From NCBI GenBank assembly GCA_910579925.1, contig CAJTVY010000069.1, positions 1 through 12,371 on the forward strand: a stretch of DNA of 12,371 bases, in the 5' to 3' direction. The DNA comes from an uncultured Dorea sp. (GTDB lineage Bacteria > Bacillota > Clostridia > Lachnospirales > Lachnospiraceae). Under the pieces are notes generated by a model. It was not told the origin of the DNA and made no database searches. It saw nothing but the letters and a program-made list of their open reading frames with translations. The position numbers and the translations under genes were made by a program. Every line of letters starts with the position of its first letter. Position 1 is the first letter of the stretch. This document shows, in pieces, positions 1-6,520 of this stretch.

Positions 1-11
1 TCAAAAGTATA

Positions 12-50
12 TTGAAAAAGATTTCTGCATATGCTATAATGCCTATAGGC
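12..50 (+). promoter_or_regulatory. SigA-type promoter of the putative antitoxin RNA
   Basis: TTGAAA (12-17), a 17-bp spacer and TATAAT (35-40), preceded by TG at 32-33 (extended -10, TGCTATAAT). The expected start is near A47. A perfect 10-bp palindrome, GCCTATAGGC (41-50), spans the start site and could be an operator. No ORF follows; the transcript would meet the hairpin at 87-124 after about 40 nt. Confidence 0.8.
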
Positions 51-136
51 AAAAAGGATGTAAGAAGTCCACGTTGACGAAGAAACGAATCCCCCGACCG
101 TACGGCAATACAGTCGGGGGATTCTTCTTTTCTTTT
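47..136 (+). ncRNA. Putative antisense antitoxin RNA (RNA II-like, Fst/par type)
   Basis: A ~90-nt RNA is predicted from an extended -10 promoter (12-40) to an intrinsic terminator (87-136); it contains no credible ORF. Positions 51-78 repeat, in the same orientation, plus-strand bases 236-265, which are the complement of the toxin mRNA around its start codon. The RNA could therefore cover the toxin AUG and first codons. Its 3' half is also fully complementary to the toxin mRNA tail if that transcript reads through the shared terminator. The par locus of plasmid pAD1 (RNA I/RNA II) is known to have this layout: convergent promoters, a bidirectional terminator and direct repeats. The function here is inferred. 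Confidence 0.7.
51..78 (+). repeat. Direct repeat copy A, inside the antisense RNA
   Basis: 28 nt aligning to 236-265 with 25 of 30 columns identical. The longest exact block is GATGTAAGAA (57-66 = 242-251), and TTGAC is shared at the end (74-78 = 261-265). The three substitutions (56, 67, 73) are all G here against A in the other copy. Two single-base gaps fall opposite 254 and 257. Confidence 0.85.
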
Positions 137-137
137 A
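87..137 (+). terminator. Strong intrinsic terminator, probably shared by convergent transcripts
   Basis: A 12-bp perfect stem (GAATCCCCCGAC 87-98 with GTCGGGGGATTC 113-124) has an inner GTA/TAC extension and a pyrimidine/T-rich tail at 124-137. The tail is good on the plus strand. On the minus strand the tract after the stem (CGTTTCTTCG) is weaker but could still serve the toxin mRNA, giving the bidirectional terminator expected of a par-type locus. Confidence 0.85.
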
Positions 138-159
138 TAGTGGCAAAGCACCCACCAGG

Positions 160-261
160 CTAACTGTTGCCCTTGTCGTCACCGTCTAACCATTTGATGA
201 TGTAGTGGCAAGCTACACCGCCCAGAACGGCGAGTAAAAAAGATGTAAGAAATTCCAACAT
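160..261 (-). CDS. Small hydrophobic peptide, putative Fst/Ldr-like type I toxin
   Basis: A 33-residue peptide. It has an acidic start (MLEF), one hydrophobic segment (about residues 4-22, with LGGVACHY), then KWLD at 23-26 and a polar tail (GDDKGNS). A single TM helix, a Trp-Leu near the membrane exit and a short charged tail match the general form of Fst-family type I toxins, which insert into the membrane; I claim resemblance, not proven homology. The start is firm: AGGAGG (272-267) lies 5 nt before the ATG (261-259). The mRNA leader can fold over the SD, and a convergent small RNA carries a complement of the start region. Alternatively it could be a harmless small membrane protein, but the antisense layout argues for a toxin-antitoxin role. 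Confidence 0.75.
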   Translation of the reverse strand: MLEFLTSFLLAVLGGVACHYIIKWLDGDDKGNS

Positions 262-265
262 TGAC
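236..265 (+). repeat. Direct repeat copy B, overlapping the toxin start codon
   Basis: Partner of 51-78. On the toxin mRNA this stretch spans the last SD-proximal bases, the AUG (261-259) and codons 2-9. The A residues at 241, 252 and 260 are replaced by G in the antisense copy. Since the mRNA carries U at those places, each difference gives a G-U wobble instead of a mismatch. Confidence 0.85.
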
Positions 266-298
266 ACCTCCTCCCTGTTGCGGGTGTCGGTGAGCAAC
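263..298 (-). promoter_or_regulatory. Toxin mRNA 5' leader with possible SD-masking pseudoknot
   Basis: On the minus strand GUUGC (298-294) can pair with GCAAC (281-277), and GACACC (288-283), which lies in that loop, can pair with GGUGUC (268-263), which includes the last GG of AGGAGG. The nested order is that of an H-type pseudoknot; alternatively the two stems exclude each other. Either form would limit ribosome access, as the 5' stem-loop of pAD1 RNA I is known to do. This is read by eye, without folding energies. Confidence 0.55.
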
Positions 299-304
299 AT
301 AAGA

Positions 305-313
305 ATTATATCA
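305..313 (-). promoter_or_regulatory. Extended -10 promoter of the toxin gene
   Basis: The minus strand reads TGATATAAT (313-305), a consensus extended -10. No good -35 lies 16-18 bp upstream (TAGAAG at 333-328), which extended -10 promoters tolerate. The start is expected near 298, giving a leader of about 37 nt before the toxin ATG. Confidence 0.6.
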
Positions 314-341
314 TATTATTTGCTATTCTTCTATCTTTTCT

Positions 342-483
342 CTAAAAATGGTTTGTAACTGGTCTTCCTTCGTAGTTGATATCTTTGATTTCTGCTTTTA
401 CCATCCAATCAATAAATCCTACTCCTTTTTCCTCGGCTTCGTATCATCTGCTTTAAATATATTTTATCCTTATCTGGTTTCAT
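342..483 (-). pseudogene. Frameshifted small gene of unknown function
   Basis: An ATG at 483-481 opens a frame that begins MKPDKDKIYLKQMI and soon hits a stop. The frame offset by one base continues with protein-like sequence (EAEEKGVGFIDWMVKAEIKD, then INYEGRPVTNHF) to a TAG at 344-342. Removing a single base near 441 would join them into about 46 residues. AAGGG (498-494) lies 10 nt before the ATG. It starts 26 bp after the macrodomain stop on the same strand, so it was probably the last gene of that unit. I do not recognise the family. A chance open stretch is possible, but the charged, well-mixed composition in an AT-rich gap argues against it. Confidence 0.4.
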
Positions 484-509
484 ACTTTATCTACCCTTAT
501 ATAAAAAGC

Positions 510-1313
510 TCACTGAAACAATTTCCTGTAAATATTCTCATCCTCTTCCTTAAACACATTAAACACCACCTGCTCAAGTTCCGAAGATGACAGATACCGG
601 TCCACCGTATCCACCGCAATCTGTGCCGCCAGCTTATTGGGAAAATGGAACTCTCCCGTGGATATACAGCAGAACACCACCGACTTAAGCCCCTTCTTCT
701 CCGCCAGCTTCAGACAGTTCAGATAGCAGGATTTCAGTTCTTCCTTCTGCCTCTTAGTCACCTGCTTCCCCACAATCGGCCCTACCGTGTGCAGGACATA
801 TTTCGCCGGAAGATTATACCCCTTCGTCATCTTCGCCTTCCCTGTGGGCTCCTCATGGCCCTGCGCCTCCATGATCTTCGCACATTCATTACGAAGCTCT
901 ATTCCCGCCGCCGAATGAATAGCATTATCAATACACCCATGACAAGGCACAAAGCACCCCAGAAGCTGGCTGTTCGCCGCATTCACGATGGCGTCCGCCT
1001 CAATTCTCGTAATATCCCCCCGCCACAGAGAAATCCGGTCGGCATTCCTGACCTCCTTACATGGATATAACCTTCGAATCACCGGAATATCCTTAAGTCT
1101 TACAATTCCTCTCTCCGCCAGTTCTTCCGTCAGCAGTTCATCCTGCATCTTCACAAACTCCTCTGACGCCTCCCCCGGCCAGCGCACATTCATCAGGCTG
1201 CGCAGAAGCCGCCGTTTCCCTGCCTCGTCCACCGGCTCCCGGACCGCCTCATATCCTTCTCTTTCATGCTTCAGATAATGAATCAGACTCCCGACCCGCT
1301 CTTCTCTCGTCAT
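510..1313 (-). CDS. Zn-type macrodomain protein, putative protein-ADP-ribose hydrolase
   Basis: 267 residues. An N-terminal helical region (about 1-90) precedes a macrodomain with GDIT (99-102), AIVNAAN (109-115 region) and CCISTGEFHFP (215-225), the last being the phosphate-binding loop. GCFVPCHGCIDNAIH (119-133) carries C120, H125 and C127, the metal-binding pattern of zinc-containing macrodomains. Family members remove mono-ADP-ribose from proteins and are often encoded beside a class M sirtuin, GcvH-L and a lipoate ligase. None of those is visible here, so the substrate is open. The start is placed at 1313, where AAGGAGG (1328-1322) sits 8 nt upstream; an in-frame start 54 nt further upstream has no such site. 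The gene has its own promoter at 1339-1367. Confidence 0.9.
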   Translation of the reverse strand: MTREERVGSLIHYLKHEREGYEAVREPVDEAGKRRLLRSLMNVRWPGEASEEFVKMQDELLTEELAERGIVRLKDIPVIRRLYPCKEVRNADRISLWRGDITRIEADAIVNAANSQLLGCFVPCHGCIDNAIHSAAGIELRNECAKIMEAQGHEEPTGKAKMTKGYNLPAKYVLHTVGPIVGKQVTKRQKEELKSCYLNCLKLAEKKGLKSVVFCCISTGEFHFPNKLAAQIAVDTVDRYLSSSELEQVVFNVFKEEDENIYRKLFQ

Positions 1314-1338
1314 CCGCAATTCCTCCTTACTATTTCTC

Positions 1339-1367
1339 ATTATAGTAAAATAATTTCGAAATAACAA
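1339..1367 (-). promoter_or_regulatory. SigA-type promoter of the macrodomain gene
   Basis: Minus strand: TTGTTA (1367-1362), a 17-bp spacer and TATAAT (1344-1339). It starts two bases beyond the permease stop codon, so the macrodomain gene can be expressed apart from the transporter. Transcription should begin near 1332, just before the ribosome binding site. Confidence 0.7.
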
Positions 1368-1368
1368 G

Positions 1369-3840
1369 CTATTCTACCGTTTCAACGGCCTCCACAACAT
1401 TCATTTTCGCAATAGAGCGAAGGGGGACCGCTGTCGCCAGCAGGCAGACGGCAATCGAGATAACCGCTGCTTCGAGAATTGATACATAAGGAACTGCAGT
1501 GAACTGTAAGCTTTCTGATACGGCAGCATTTACAAATACGGTACACACATATCCCAATACGCCTCCCACGACAGACGCAATCATCCCATAGTAAGCTCCC
1601 TCCCACAAAAAGGTCTTATAAAGACTTCGGGCGCTCATTCCAATGGCGCGCTGCATACCGATTTCAGAGATACGCGTATGGATATTGCTGTAAACAGTAT
1701 TGATAATATTTAATATCCCGATCAGCCCGATAAAAAAGATCAGCCCCCAGCACAACAGATGAATCTGCTCGAAGCTTTCTTCAAGCTGGGCGTCAGTCTG
1801 CTGATAAGAAAGCCAGTGACTGCCGGGATTCTCTTTGCACCAGCTATCCAGAAAAGTTTCAAACTGTTCAGCCTGGGCGTTTTGCTTTAAAGTCGGGTAA
1901 ACTTCTGAATAATCGTCGCTGCCTGTCAGTAAGTCATACATCTGATCACATACCGTAATCTGCACCCCATTTGTAAAACCTTCATTATTAATCGTTACCG
2001 CCGCATCGGTAACACCGACAATGCGCAGCCTGCGTCCATTTACAGATATCACGTCATTGTATGCAAAAGTCGTAACTTCTACCGCATTTCCCTCATACGC
2101 AAAGGGAATCGGATTTTTTACCATACACGCTGCGCCCGATTCAAGATCAGCCCGATCCTGTTCGGACAACCCCTCCGCACAGGCGGCCAGGCGCATCTCG
2201 TCTATCCCCGCAATCTGAAACGTTTCCCATGGCTTAAGTTTAAAATCAAGTTCAACAAAGTTTTCGTCCTGTGTATAGACGGACAGTTTGGTTGTCGCCA
2301 GATACTCCACCCGTTCATTTCCGCGGATTCTCTCAACACTGGCCGGGTCAATTCCAACGGTTTCATTCGTAACGGCATAATCTCCCAGATTCATATCTTT
2401 TACCTCTCTGCTCGTATCAAGTATTGCGGTAAAACTCTGTAACGCTACGAAAACCGTAATACTCATCACTAACGAAAGAATCGTAATCACCGTTCTGCCC
2501 CGTCCCCTTTTTAAATTCAGTCTTGCATAAAAGGCTTCAAAATTTCGAATGTTTTTCGCCTTGCGTCCCCGCCTTTTTATTTTAACCCGCTGGCCTGACA
2601 TGGCAGTCACCGGAGAAACGCGGGAAGCATACCTGGCTGCGGGAAAAGCTGCGAGCATAGCAAAAAGCAGTGTGACACATATGCTTGCCAGATAAATCAT
2701 CCAATGATCCAAATTCGTACCACGAATCATAGAATGAAGGTCAGTGATGCTGTCTGCCAGAAACAGATCCGGATTCAGAACACCTGTTGCCGCTGTCAGA
2801 ATCCCTTTTGCAGACAAAACGCCGGCCAGAAGACCAACCGGAATACCCATGCCGCATAAAATCAGCAGTTGAAGGGAAACAAGCCGGTAAATCTGCCCCC
2901 GCGTTCCTCCAATCGCACGGAGAGTGCCGTAGTTTCTGATGCGTTTTGTTATGGTTATTTTCAGAATATTGTAGATGACTAATCCTGCCGCAGCCAGAAC
3001 AAGAACGCCAACCATGATACAGGCAATTGTCATAAAAGAAAATCCCGTATCCGTATCAGAAGTCCCTGCTTCGTCATAAGAAATACCTAGAGCATCTAAC
3101 AAAAGCCAGTTGTATTGTATCTTTGACTCTTCAACGCCGATCCTTTCCGCCAGTTCATCCACAATCTTCTGAAACTGCGCCGTATCTTTTACTTTAAAAT
3201 CCGTGGAATACAACAGATACTCTTCCGGCAATAGCAACGACGCGGTTCCTGCTCCGGCCACAGCCTCTAAAATCCCCACAGAGTAGCCGATATAGTTGCT
3301 TTCCAATATTCCGCATACCGTAAATGTGGCGGAATACGGATAAGCGGGCCGGCTTCCGTCCATCAGGGATACTTCCACCTGCAATGTAACTGTATCCCCA
3401 ATATGAATCTCTTTGCCAAGATACTGCAGGGCATTTTCAGGCAGCGCAATTTCAAAGGACGAAGCAGGCAGACGCCCCTCCTTAACTTTCCCGACGGCAG
3501 GATATGCGTCTAATGCGTGATCTAAATATTCACGTATATACAGGGTGAGGCTGCTGTTGCCAAGCCTGGTATTTCCGATGTTGATGAGGCTTTCCACATC
3601 ATAAAGTCTGTTATCCTCTGTCAACTGCCTCATCTGTTCTTCCGTTATCTGATGAAAGGTCCCATAGCGGCTGCCGTTTAACGACGCCGCCTGCTCTGTT
3701 CTCATGGTCTGCAGGATACCGAGAGACTGCCCGACTGCAGTGGTCATCATTCCAGAAAGGATAACGGCAGTCAGAATAAGGACTGACATAACTTTTTGTG
3801 CTTTTAATTCTTTGAAAGCAAGACAAAGATAAGATTTCAT
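1369..3840 (-). CDS. FtsX-like ABC transporter permease with duplicated FtsX unit
   Basis: 823 residues with about eight TM helices: roughly 19-39, 270-293, 321-344 and 380-402, then 449-471, 695-717, 750-773 and 786-807. Each half has one helix, a large extracytoplasmic domain (about 230 and 220 residues) and a three-helix FtsX core (about 270-415 and 697-815). Both cores hold the typical cytoplasmic turn after their first helix (KRIRNYGTLRAIG; TRISEIGMQRAIG). Such permeases couple ATP hydrolysis to movement of extracellular domains and usually export or shed lipids, peptides or antibiotics rather than import nutrients. The ATG overlaps the ATPase stop in an ATGA, indicating translational coupling. 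The substrate cannot be read from sequence. Confidence 0.9.
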   Translation of the reverse strand: MKSYLCLAFKELKAQKVMSVLILTAVILSGMMTTAVGQSLGILQTMRTEQAASLNGSRYGTFHQITEEQMRQLTEDNRLYDVESLINIGNTRLGNSSLTLYIREYLDHALDAYPAVGKVKEGRLPASSFEIALPENALQYLGKEIHIGDTVTLQVEVSLMDGSRPAYPYSATFTVCGILESNYIGYSVGILEAVAGAGTASLLLPEEYLLYSTDFKVKDTAQFQKIVDELAERIGVEESKIQYNWLLLDALGISYDEAGTSDTDTGFSFMTIACIMVGVLVLAAAGLVIYNILKITITKRIRNYGTLRAIGGTRGQIYRLVSLQLLILCGMGIPVGLLAGVLSAKGILTAATGVLNPDLFLADSITDLHSMIRGTNLDHWMIYLASICVTLLFAMLAAFPAARYASRVSPVTAMSGQRVKIKRRGRKAKNIRNFEAFYARLNLKRGRGRTVITILSLVMSITVFVALQSFTAILDTSREVKDMNLGDYAVTNETVGIDPASVERIRGNERVEYLATTKLSVYTQDENFVELDFKLKPWETFQIAGIDEMRLAACAEGLSEQDRADLESGAACMVKNPIPFAYEGNAVEVTTFAYNDVISVNGRRLRIVGVTDAAVTINNEGFTNGVQITVCDQMYDLLTGSDDYSEVYPTLKQNAQAEQFETFLDSWCKENPGSHWLSYQQTDAQLEESFEQIHLLCWGLIFFIGLIGILNIINTVYSNIHTRISEIGMQRAIGMSARSLYKTFLWEGAYYGMIASVVGGVLGYVCTVFVNAAVSESLQFTAVPYVSILEAAVISIAVCLLATAVPLRSIAKMNVVEAVETVE

Positions 3841-4511
3841 GATGCACTCACCTCCGAAAGTTCTCCGTCAATGATCGTAAAACGGCGGTCTGCCATCTTT
3901 GCAATGCAAGAATCATGCGTAATGACAACCAGCGTCTTGTTCATCTTCTCACGGATGCTGCAGAGCATTTTCATGACCTCGCCGCCGCTTCGGCTGTCAA
4001 GGTTTCCCGTTGGTTCATCGGCAAAAATAATATCCGGCTTCGCAATCAATGCCCGTGCGATCGCCACCCTCTGCTGCTGCCCGCCCGAAAGTTCATGGGG
4101 CAGGTGTGAAAGCCGGTTCTTAAGTCCCAGAAACTCCGACAGTTCCTGAAGATAATCGGCATCCACCTTCTTTTTGTCTAAAAGCAGCGGCATCATGATG
4201 TTTTCACGGGCTGTCAGTACCGGGAGAAGGTTAAACTGCTGAAAAATAAATCCGATCTTCTGACGCCGGAAAGCCGATAATTCCTGATCCTTTCCACTGT
4301 GAATATCGGTATCTCCATAAAGCACACTGCCAGAAGTCGGCCGGTCCAGCCCGCTGATGATATGCAGCAGCGTACTTTTTCCGCTGCCGGACGGCCCCAT
4401 AATGGAAATAAAATCACCCTCGCATATGGTCATCGACGCATGGGCAAGGGCCGCTACCTGGCTTTCCTTCGTTCCATAGATTTTTGAAATGTCTTTTACC
4501 TGAATCTCCAT
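3837..4511 (-). CDS. ABC transporter ATP-binding protein, MacB/LolD type
   Basis: 224 residues with all motifs intact: Walker A GPSGSGKST (39-47), Q-loop FQQFN (90-94), signature LSGGQ (141-145), Walker B IIFADEPTG (161-169, catalytic E166) and the switch H199 in ITHD. Its length and the HELSGGQQQRVAIARAL/EPTGNLDS wording are typical of ATPases that partner FtsX-like permeases; it should work as a dimer with the permease encoded just downstream. The ATG follows AAAGGAGAG by 7 nt. That ribosome binding site lies in an 11-bp inverted repeat (4516-4555), so its synthesis may be controlled separately from the upstream kinase. Confidence 0.95.
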   Translation of the reverse strand: MEIQVKDISKIYGTKESQVAALAHASMTICEGDFISIMGPSGSGKSTLLHIISGLDRPTSGSVLYGDTDIHSGKDQELSAFRRQKIGFIFQQFNLLPVLTARENIMMPLLLDKKKVDADYLQELSEFLGLKNRLSHLPHELSGGQQQRVAIARALIAKPDIIFADEPTGNLDSRSGGEVMKMLCSIREKMNKTLVVITHDSCIAKMADRRFTIIDGELSEVSAS

Positions 4512-4515
4512 AAAA

Positions 4516-4555
4516 ATACTCTCCTTTATTGCTCATTGATATATAAGGAGAGTAT
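4516..4555 (-). promoter_or_regulatory. 11-bp inverted repeat holding the ABC ATPase ribosome binding site
   Basis: ATACTCTCCTT (4516-4526) and AAGGAGAGTAT (4545-4555) are perfect inverted copies 18 bp apart. In the minus-strand mRNA the downstream arm contains the SD and is followed by TATTTTTATGG with the ATPase start codon. It could mask the SD, act as an AU-rich attenuator between regulator and transporter genes, or be a DNA site for the response regulator. A -10-like TATACT overlaps it (4556-4551); the nearest -35-like TTGAGG (4582-4577) is 20 bp away, longer than usual, as at activator-dependent promoters. Confidence 0.6.
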
Positions 4556-4584
4556 AAAAGGGAAATCTCAAAAATCCCTCAAGG

Positions 4585-5709
4585 TTATTGAATTTTTAAG
4601 GAAGCTGACACACTGGCTCCCATATCATTTCTGACGGATATACTGCCGCCGTGTTTTTCACAAAGAAGATTACAGCTATACAGGCCGATTCCAAAATGTT
4701 CCGTATCTCCATTCCCTTTCTGAAACGGCTGTATGCCGTTCTTGATCAGCGGCGCAGAAAAACCGCTGCCATCGTCTGTGACGGACAATTCTAACAGATT
4801 CTCATTTGCGGAACAGTCAACGGCAATATTTCGAACCGCAAAGCGGAGGGCATTAGATAACAGGTTTTCTGCTATCTGGAACAGAATCGACTTATCTACT
4901 AATACCACGCTGTCTGTTCGTCCCGAATGAACATCTGTGCAAAAGGATATCTGTTTACCGCTGTCTGCTCCCATCAGTCGTATCATATTTTCAAGTTCCA
5001 AAATCAGTGTTTCCCATGGGACAGGTTCTCGTTCAACCGGAATCTCTTCTAATTTCTGAATACTGCTCATGGTCTCTATATAACGTTCAATCCTGTCCGT
5101 ATAGCTTTCCATGCTGGATAAATGTTCGGAAACCGCGGCGCCTTTTCTCACCAGCTTCAGGGATCCTTTCAGAACGGTGACCGGATTTCGCAGATTATGG
5201 GAGAACGCTGCGTTCAGTCTTCTTCGTTCCTCTGCCTGCCTCCATAATTCACGGTTATTTTCCAGTAATGTTTTTCGCATGGTTTCAAAAGCGATACAAA
5301 GCTGTCCCAGTTCGTCCTGAGATTTTGCTTCGATTGTAAAATCCAGGTCGTTCTCTATAATGCGGGCGGCTCCTTTTGTAAGCTCCGTCAGAGGCTCTTT
5401 AAGCTTCAGACGATAGAATATGGAGGCCGTTGCGAACAACGCTGTTGTAAAGATCAGAATCGGCAGTATAATCTGAACAAGGGAAATGATCTCAGCGGCC
5501 GTATCTGCCTGGGCCGCCGGTTCCGACGTGCGGGTAATCAGAAACGGAACAGAATGAATATCTATGACGATTCTCTCCGTAACAAAGCGTGAACCCAGCG
5601 CCACACAGCCCCAGAAGACAAGAAGAGACAGAATAAGAGCAATCATGATATTGATACATGCGATTGTGAACAGCGCTTTTTTCAAATTCATTTGTTTAAT
5701 CCGTTCCAT
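4585..5709 (-). CDS. Sensor histidine kinase
   Basis: 374 residues. Two TM helices (about 13-35 and 74-97) flank a short extracellular loop of about 38 residues, followed by a HAMP region (98-150), a HisKA helix with the phospho-acceptor H171 (FSHNLRNPV), and an HATPase domain with N-box ENLLSNAL (281-288), DDGSGF (312-317) and FGIGLY (339-344). The small loop leaves little room for a ligand pocket, so sensing may involve the membrane or the transporter next to it, as in Bce-type modules. It overlaps the regulator by 22 bp. A second Met at 5691, whose ATG overlaps the regulator stop as ATGA, is an alternative start (368 residues). Confidence 0.92.
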   Translation of the reverse strand: MERIKQMNLKKALFTIACINIMIALILSLLVFWGCVALGSRFVTERIVIDIHSVPFLITRTSEPAAQADTAAEIISLVQIILPILIFTTALFATASIFYRLKLKEPLTELTKGAARIIENDLDFTIEAKSQDELGQLCIAFETMRKTLLENNRELWRQAEERRRLNAAFSHNLRNPVTVLKGSLKLVRKGAAVSEHLSSMESYTDRIERYIETMSSIQKLEEIPVEREPVPWETLILELENMIRLMGADSGKQISFCTDVHSGRTDSVVLVDKSILFQIAENLLSNALRFAVRNIAVDCSANENLLELSVTDDGSGFSAPLIKNGIQPFQKGNGDTEHFGIGLYSCNLLCEKHGGSISVRNDMGASVSASLKIQ

Positions 5710-6371
5710 TTATAACCCACTCCCCAGACGGTTTCAATATAGCAGTTCATTGTTACAGCGGCAAATTTACTCCGTATCTTACGAATATGCTCCATGATGG
5801 TATCGCTGTTGCCGCTGCTCTCTAACCCCCAGATCCGTTCGTATATCCGTTCCCGGTCAAATACCTGCCCTGCATGGGCAGAGAGTAATTCGACGATATC
5901 AAACTCTTTTCTGGACAACGTAACAGGCTTCTGATGAATCGTGATCTCCCTTTTTGTGTAGTCGATGACCATATCGCCAAAAAACCGCAGACTGGACTGT
6001 TGTTGTTTCCGGTCTTCCCGTCTTAAATGGGCGGCCACCCTTGCGCCCAGTTCATCAAGGTCAAACGGCTTCACAATGTAATCATCTGCGCCCACAGAAA
6101 ATCCCTTGATTTTATCAGCCGTTTCAATCCGTGCGGTAAGAAACAGAATGGGACAGGCAATATGTTCACGGATGTTCTGGCACACGGTCAGCCCGTCCAG
6201 ATCCGGCATATTGATGTCGAGCAGAACAAGATCCGGCGACTTTTCTAACTGTTTCATAGCTTCTGTTCCATTATATGCGGTTATGACCTGATAACCGGCC
6301 ATTTCAAAGTAATTCTGAACGATAGTAACGATACCTGGTTCATCGTCGACGATGAGAATCTTCTGGCTCAT
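5688..6371 (-). CDS. OmpR/PhoB-family response regulator
   Basis: 227 residues. The receiver domain (about 1-118) has the acidic pair D9/D10, phospho-acceptor D52 (LLDINMPDLDG), T79 and K101, all as needed for phosphorylation. The C-terminal winged helix (about 128-223) ends in IETVWGVGYKW, the wing typical of this family. It is the first gene of the minus-strand unit, overlaps the kinase gene and most likely controls the ABC transporter downstream and possibly the divergent operon. AAGGA precedes the ATG by about 9 nt, and an extended -10 promoter lies at 6441-6469. Confidence 0.94.
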   Translation of the reverse strand: MSQKILIVDDEPGIVTIVQNYFEMAGYQVITAYNGTEAMKQLEKSPDLVLLDINMPDLDGLTVCQNIREHIACPILFLTARIETADKIKGFSVGADDYIVKPFDLDELGARVAAHLRREDRKQQQSSLRFFGDMVIDYTKREITIHQKPVTLSRKEFDIVELLSAHAGQVFDRERIYERIWGLESSGNSDTIMEHIRKIRSKFAAVTMNCYIETVWGVGYKWNGLNK

Positions 6372-6440
6372 ATTACAGGTTCCTTCTTTCTTTTAACAAT
6401 TATTCTGTAACAATATCTTTTCCATTTATACATTTTCTCA

Positions 6441-6469
6441 ATTATAGCACTCATCCGCCACAACCTCAA
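6441..6469 (-). promoter_or_regulatory. Promoter of the response regulator operon
   Basis: Minus strand: TTGAGG (6469-6464), a 17-bp spacer and TATAAT (6446-6441) with an upstream TG (TGCTATAAT, extended -10). The start is expected near 6434, giving a ~63-nt AT-rich leader. Two TAACAAT copies (plus-strand 6394-6400 and 6408-6414) lie in that leader; their role is unknown. Confidence 0.75.
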
Positions 6470-6492
6470 TTCCATATTTCTCTATTGAGATC

Positions 6493-6520
6493 AACTTGTC
6501 AGGAACTGCCAACTTGTCAG
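6493..6520 (+). repeat. 10-bp direct repeat over the plus-strand promoter
   Basis: AACTTGTCAG occurs at 6493-6502 and 6511-6520, with an 18-bp period. The second copy contains the -35 hexamer TTGTCA. It may be an operator for a dimeric regulator, possibly the adjacent response regulator, whose own -35 lies 24 bp to the left. Confidence 0.6.

Noticed and set aside
348..590. Open frame of 80 codons on the plus strand
   Set aside because: No SD, Phe/Tyr/Ser-rich composition from AT-rich DNA, and it runs antisense into the macrodomain gene and over the frameshifted small gene.
645..1278. Plus-strand open frames opposite the macrodomain gene
   Set aside because: Shadows of the GC-rich coding strand, without SD or recognisable domains.
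1314..1367. Upstream extension of the macrodomain gene (18 extra codons)
   Set aside because: It would place the start at the -35 of its own promoter and lacks an SD, while the ATG at 1313 has AAGGAGG at ideal distance.
6394..6414. TAACAAT direct repeat in the regulator leader
   Set aside because: Short and AT-rich at a 14-bp period; too weak alone to call an operator.
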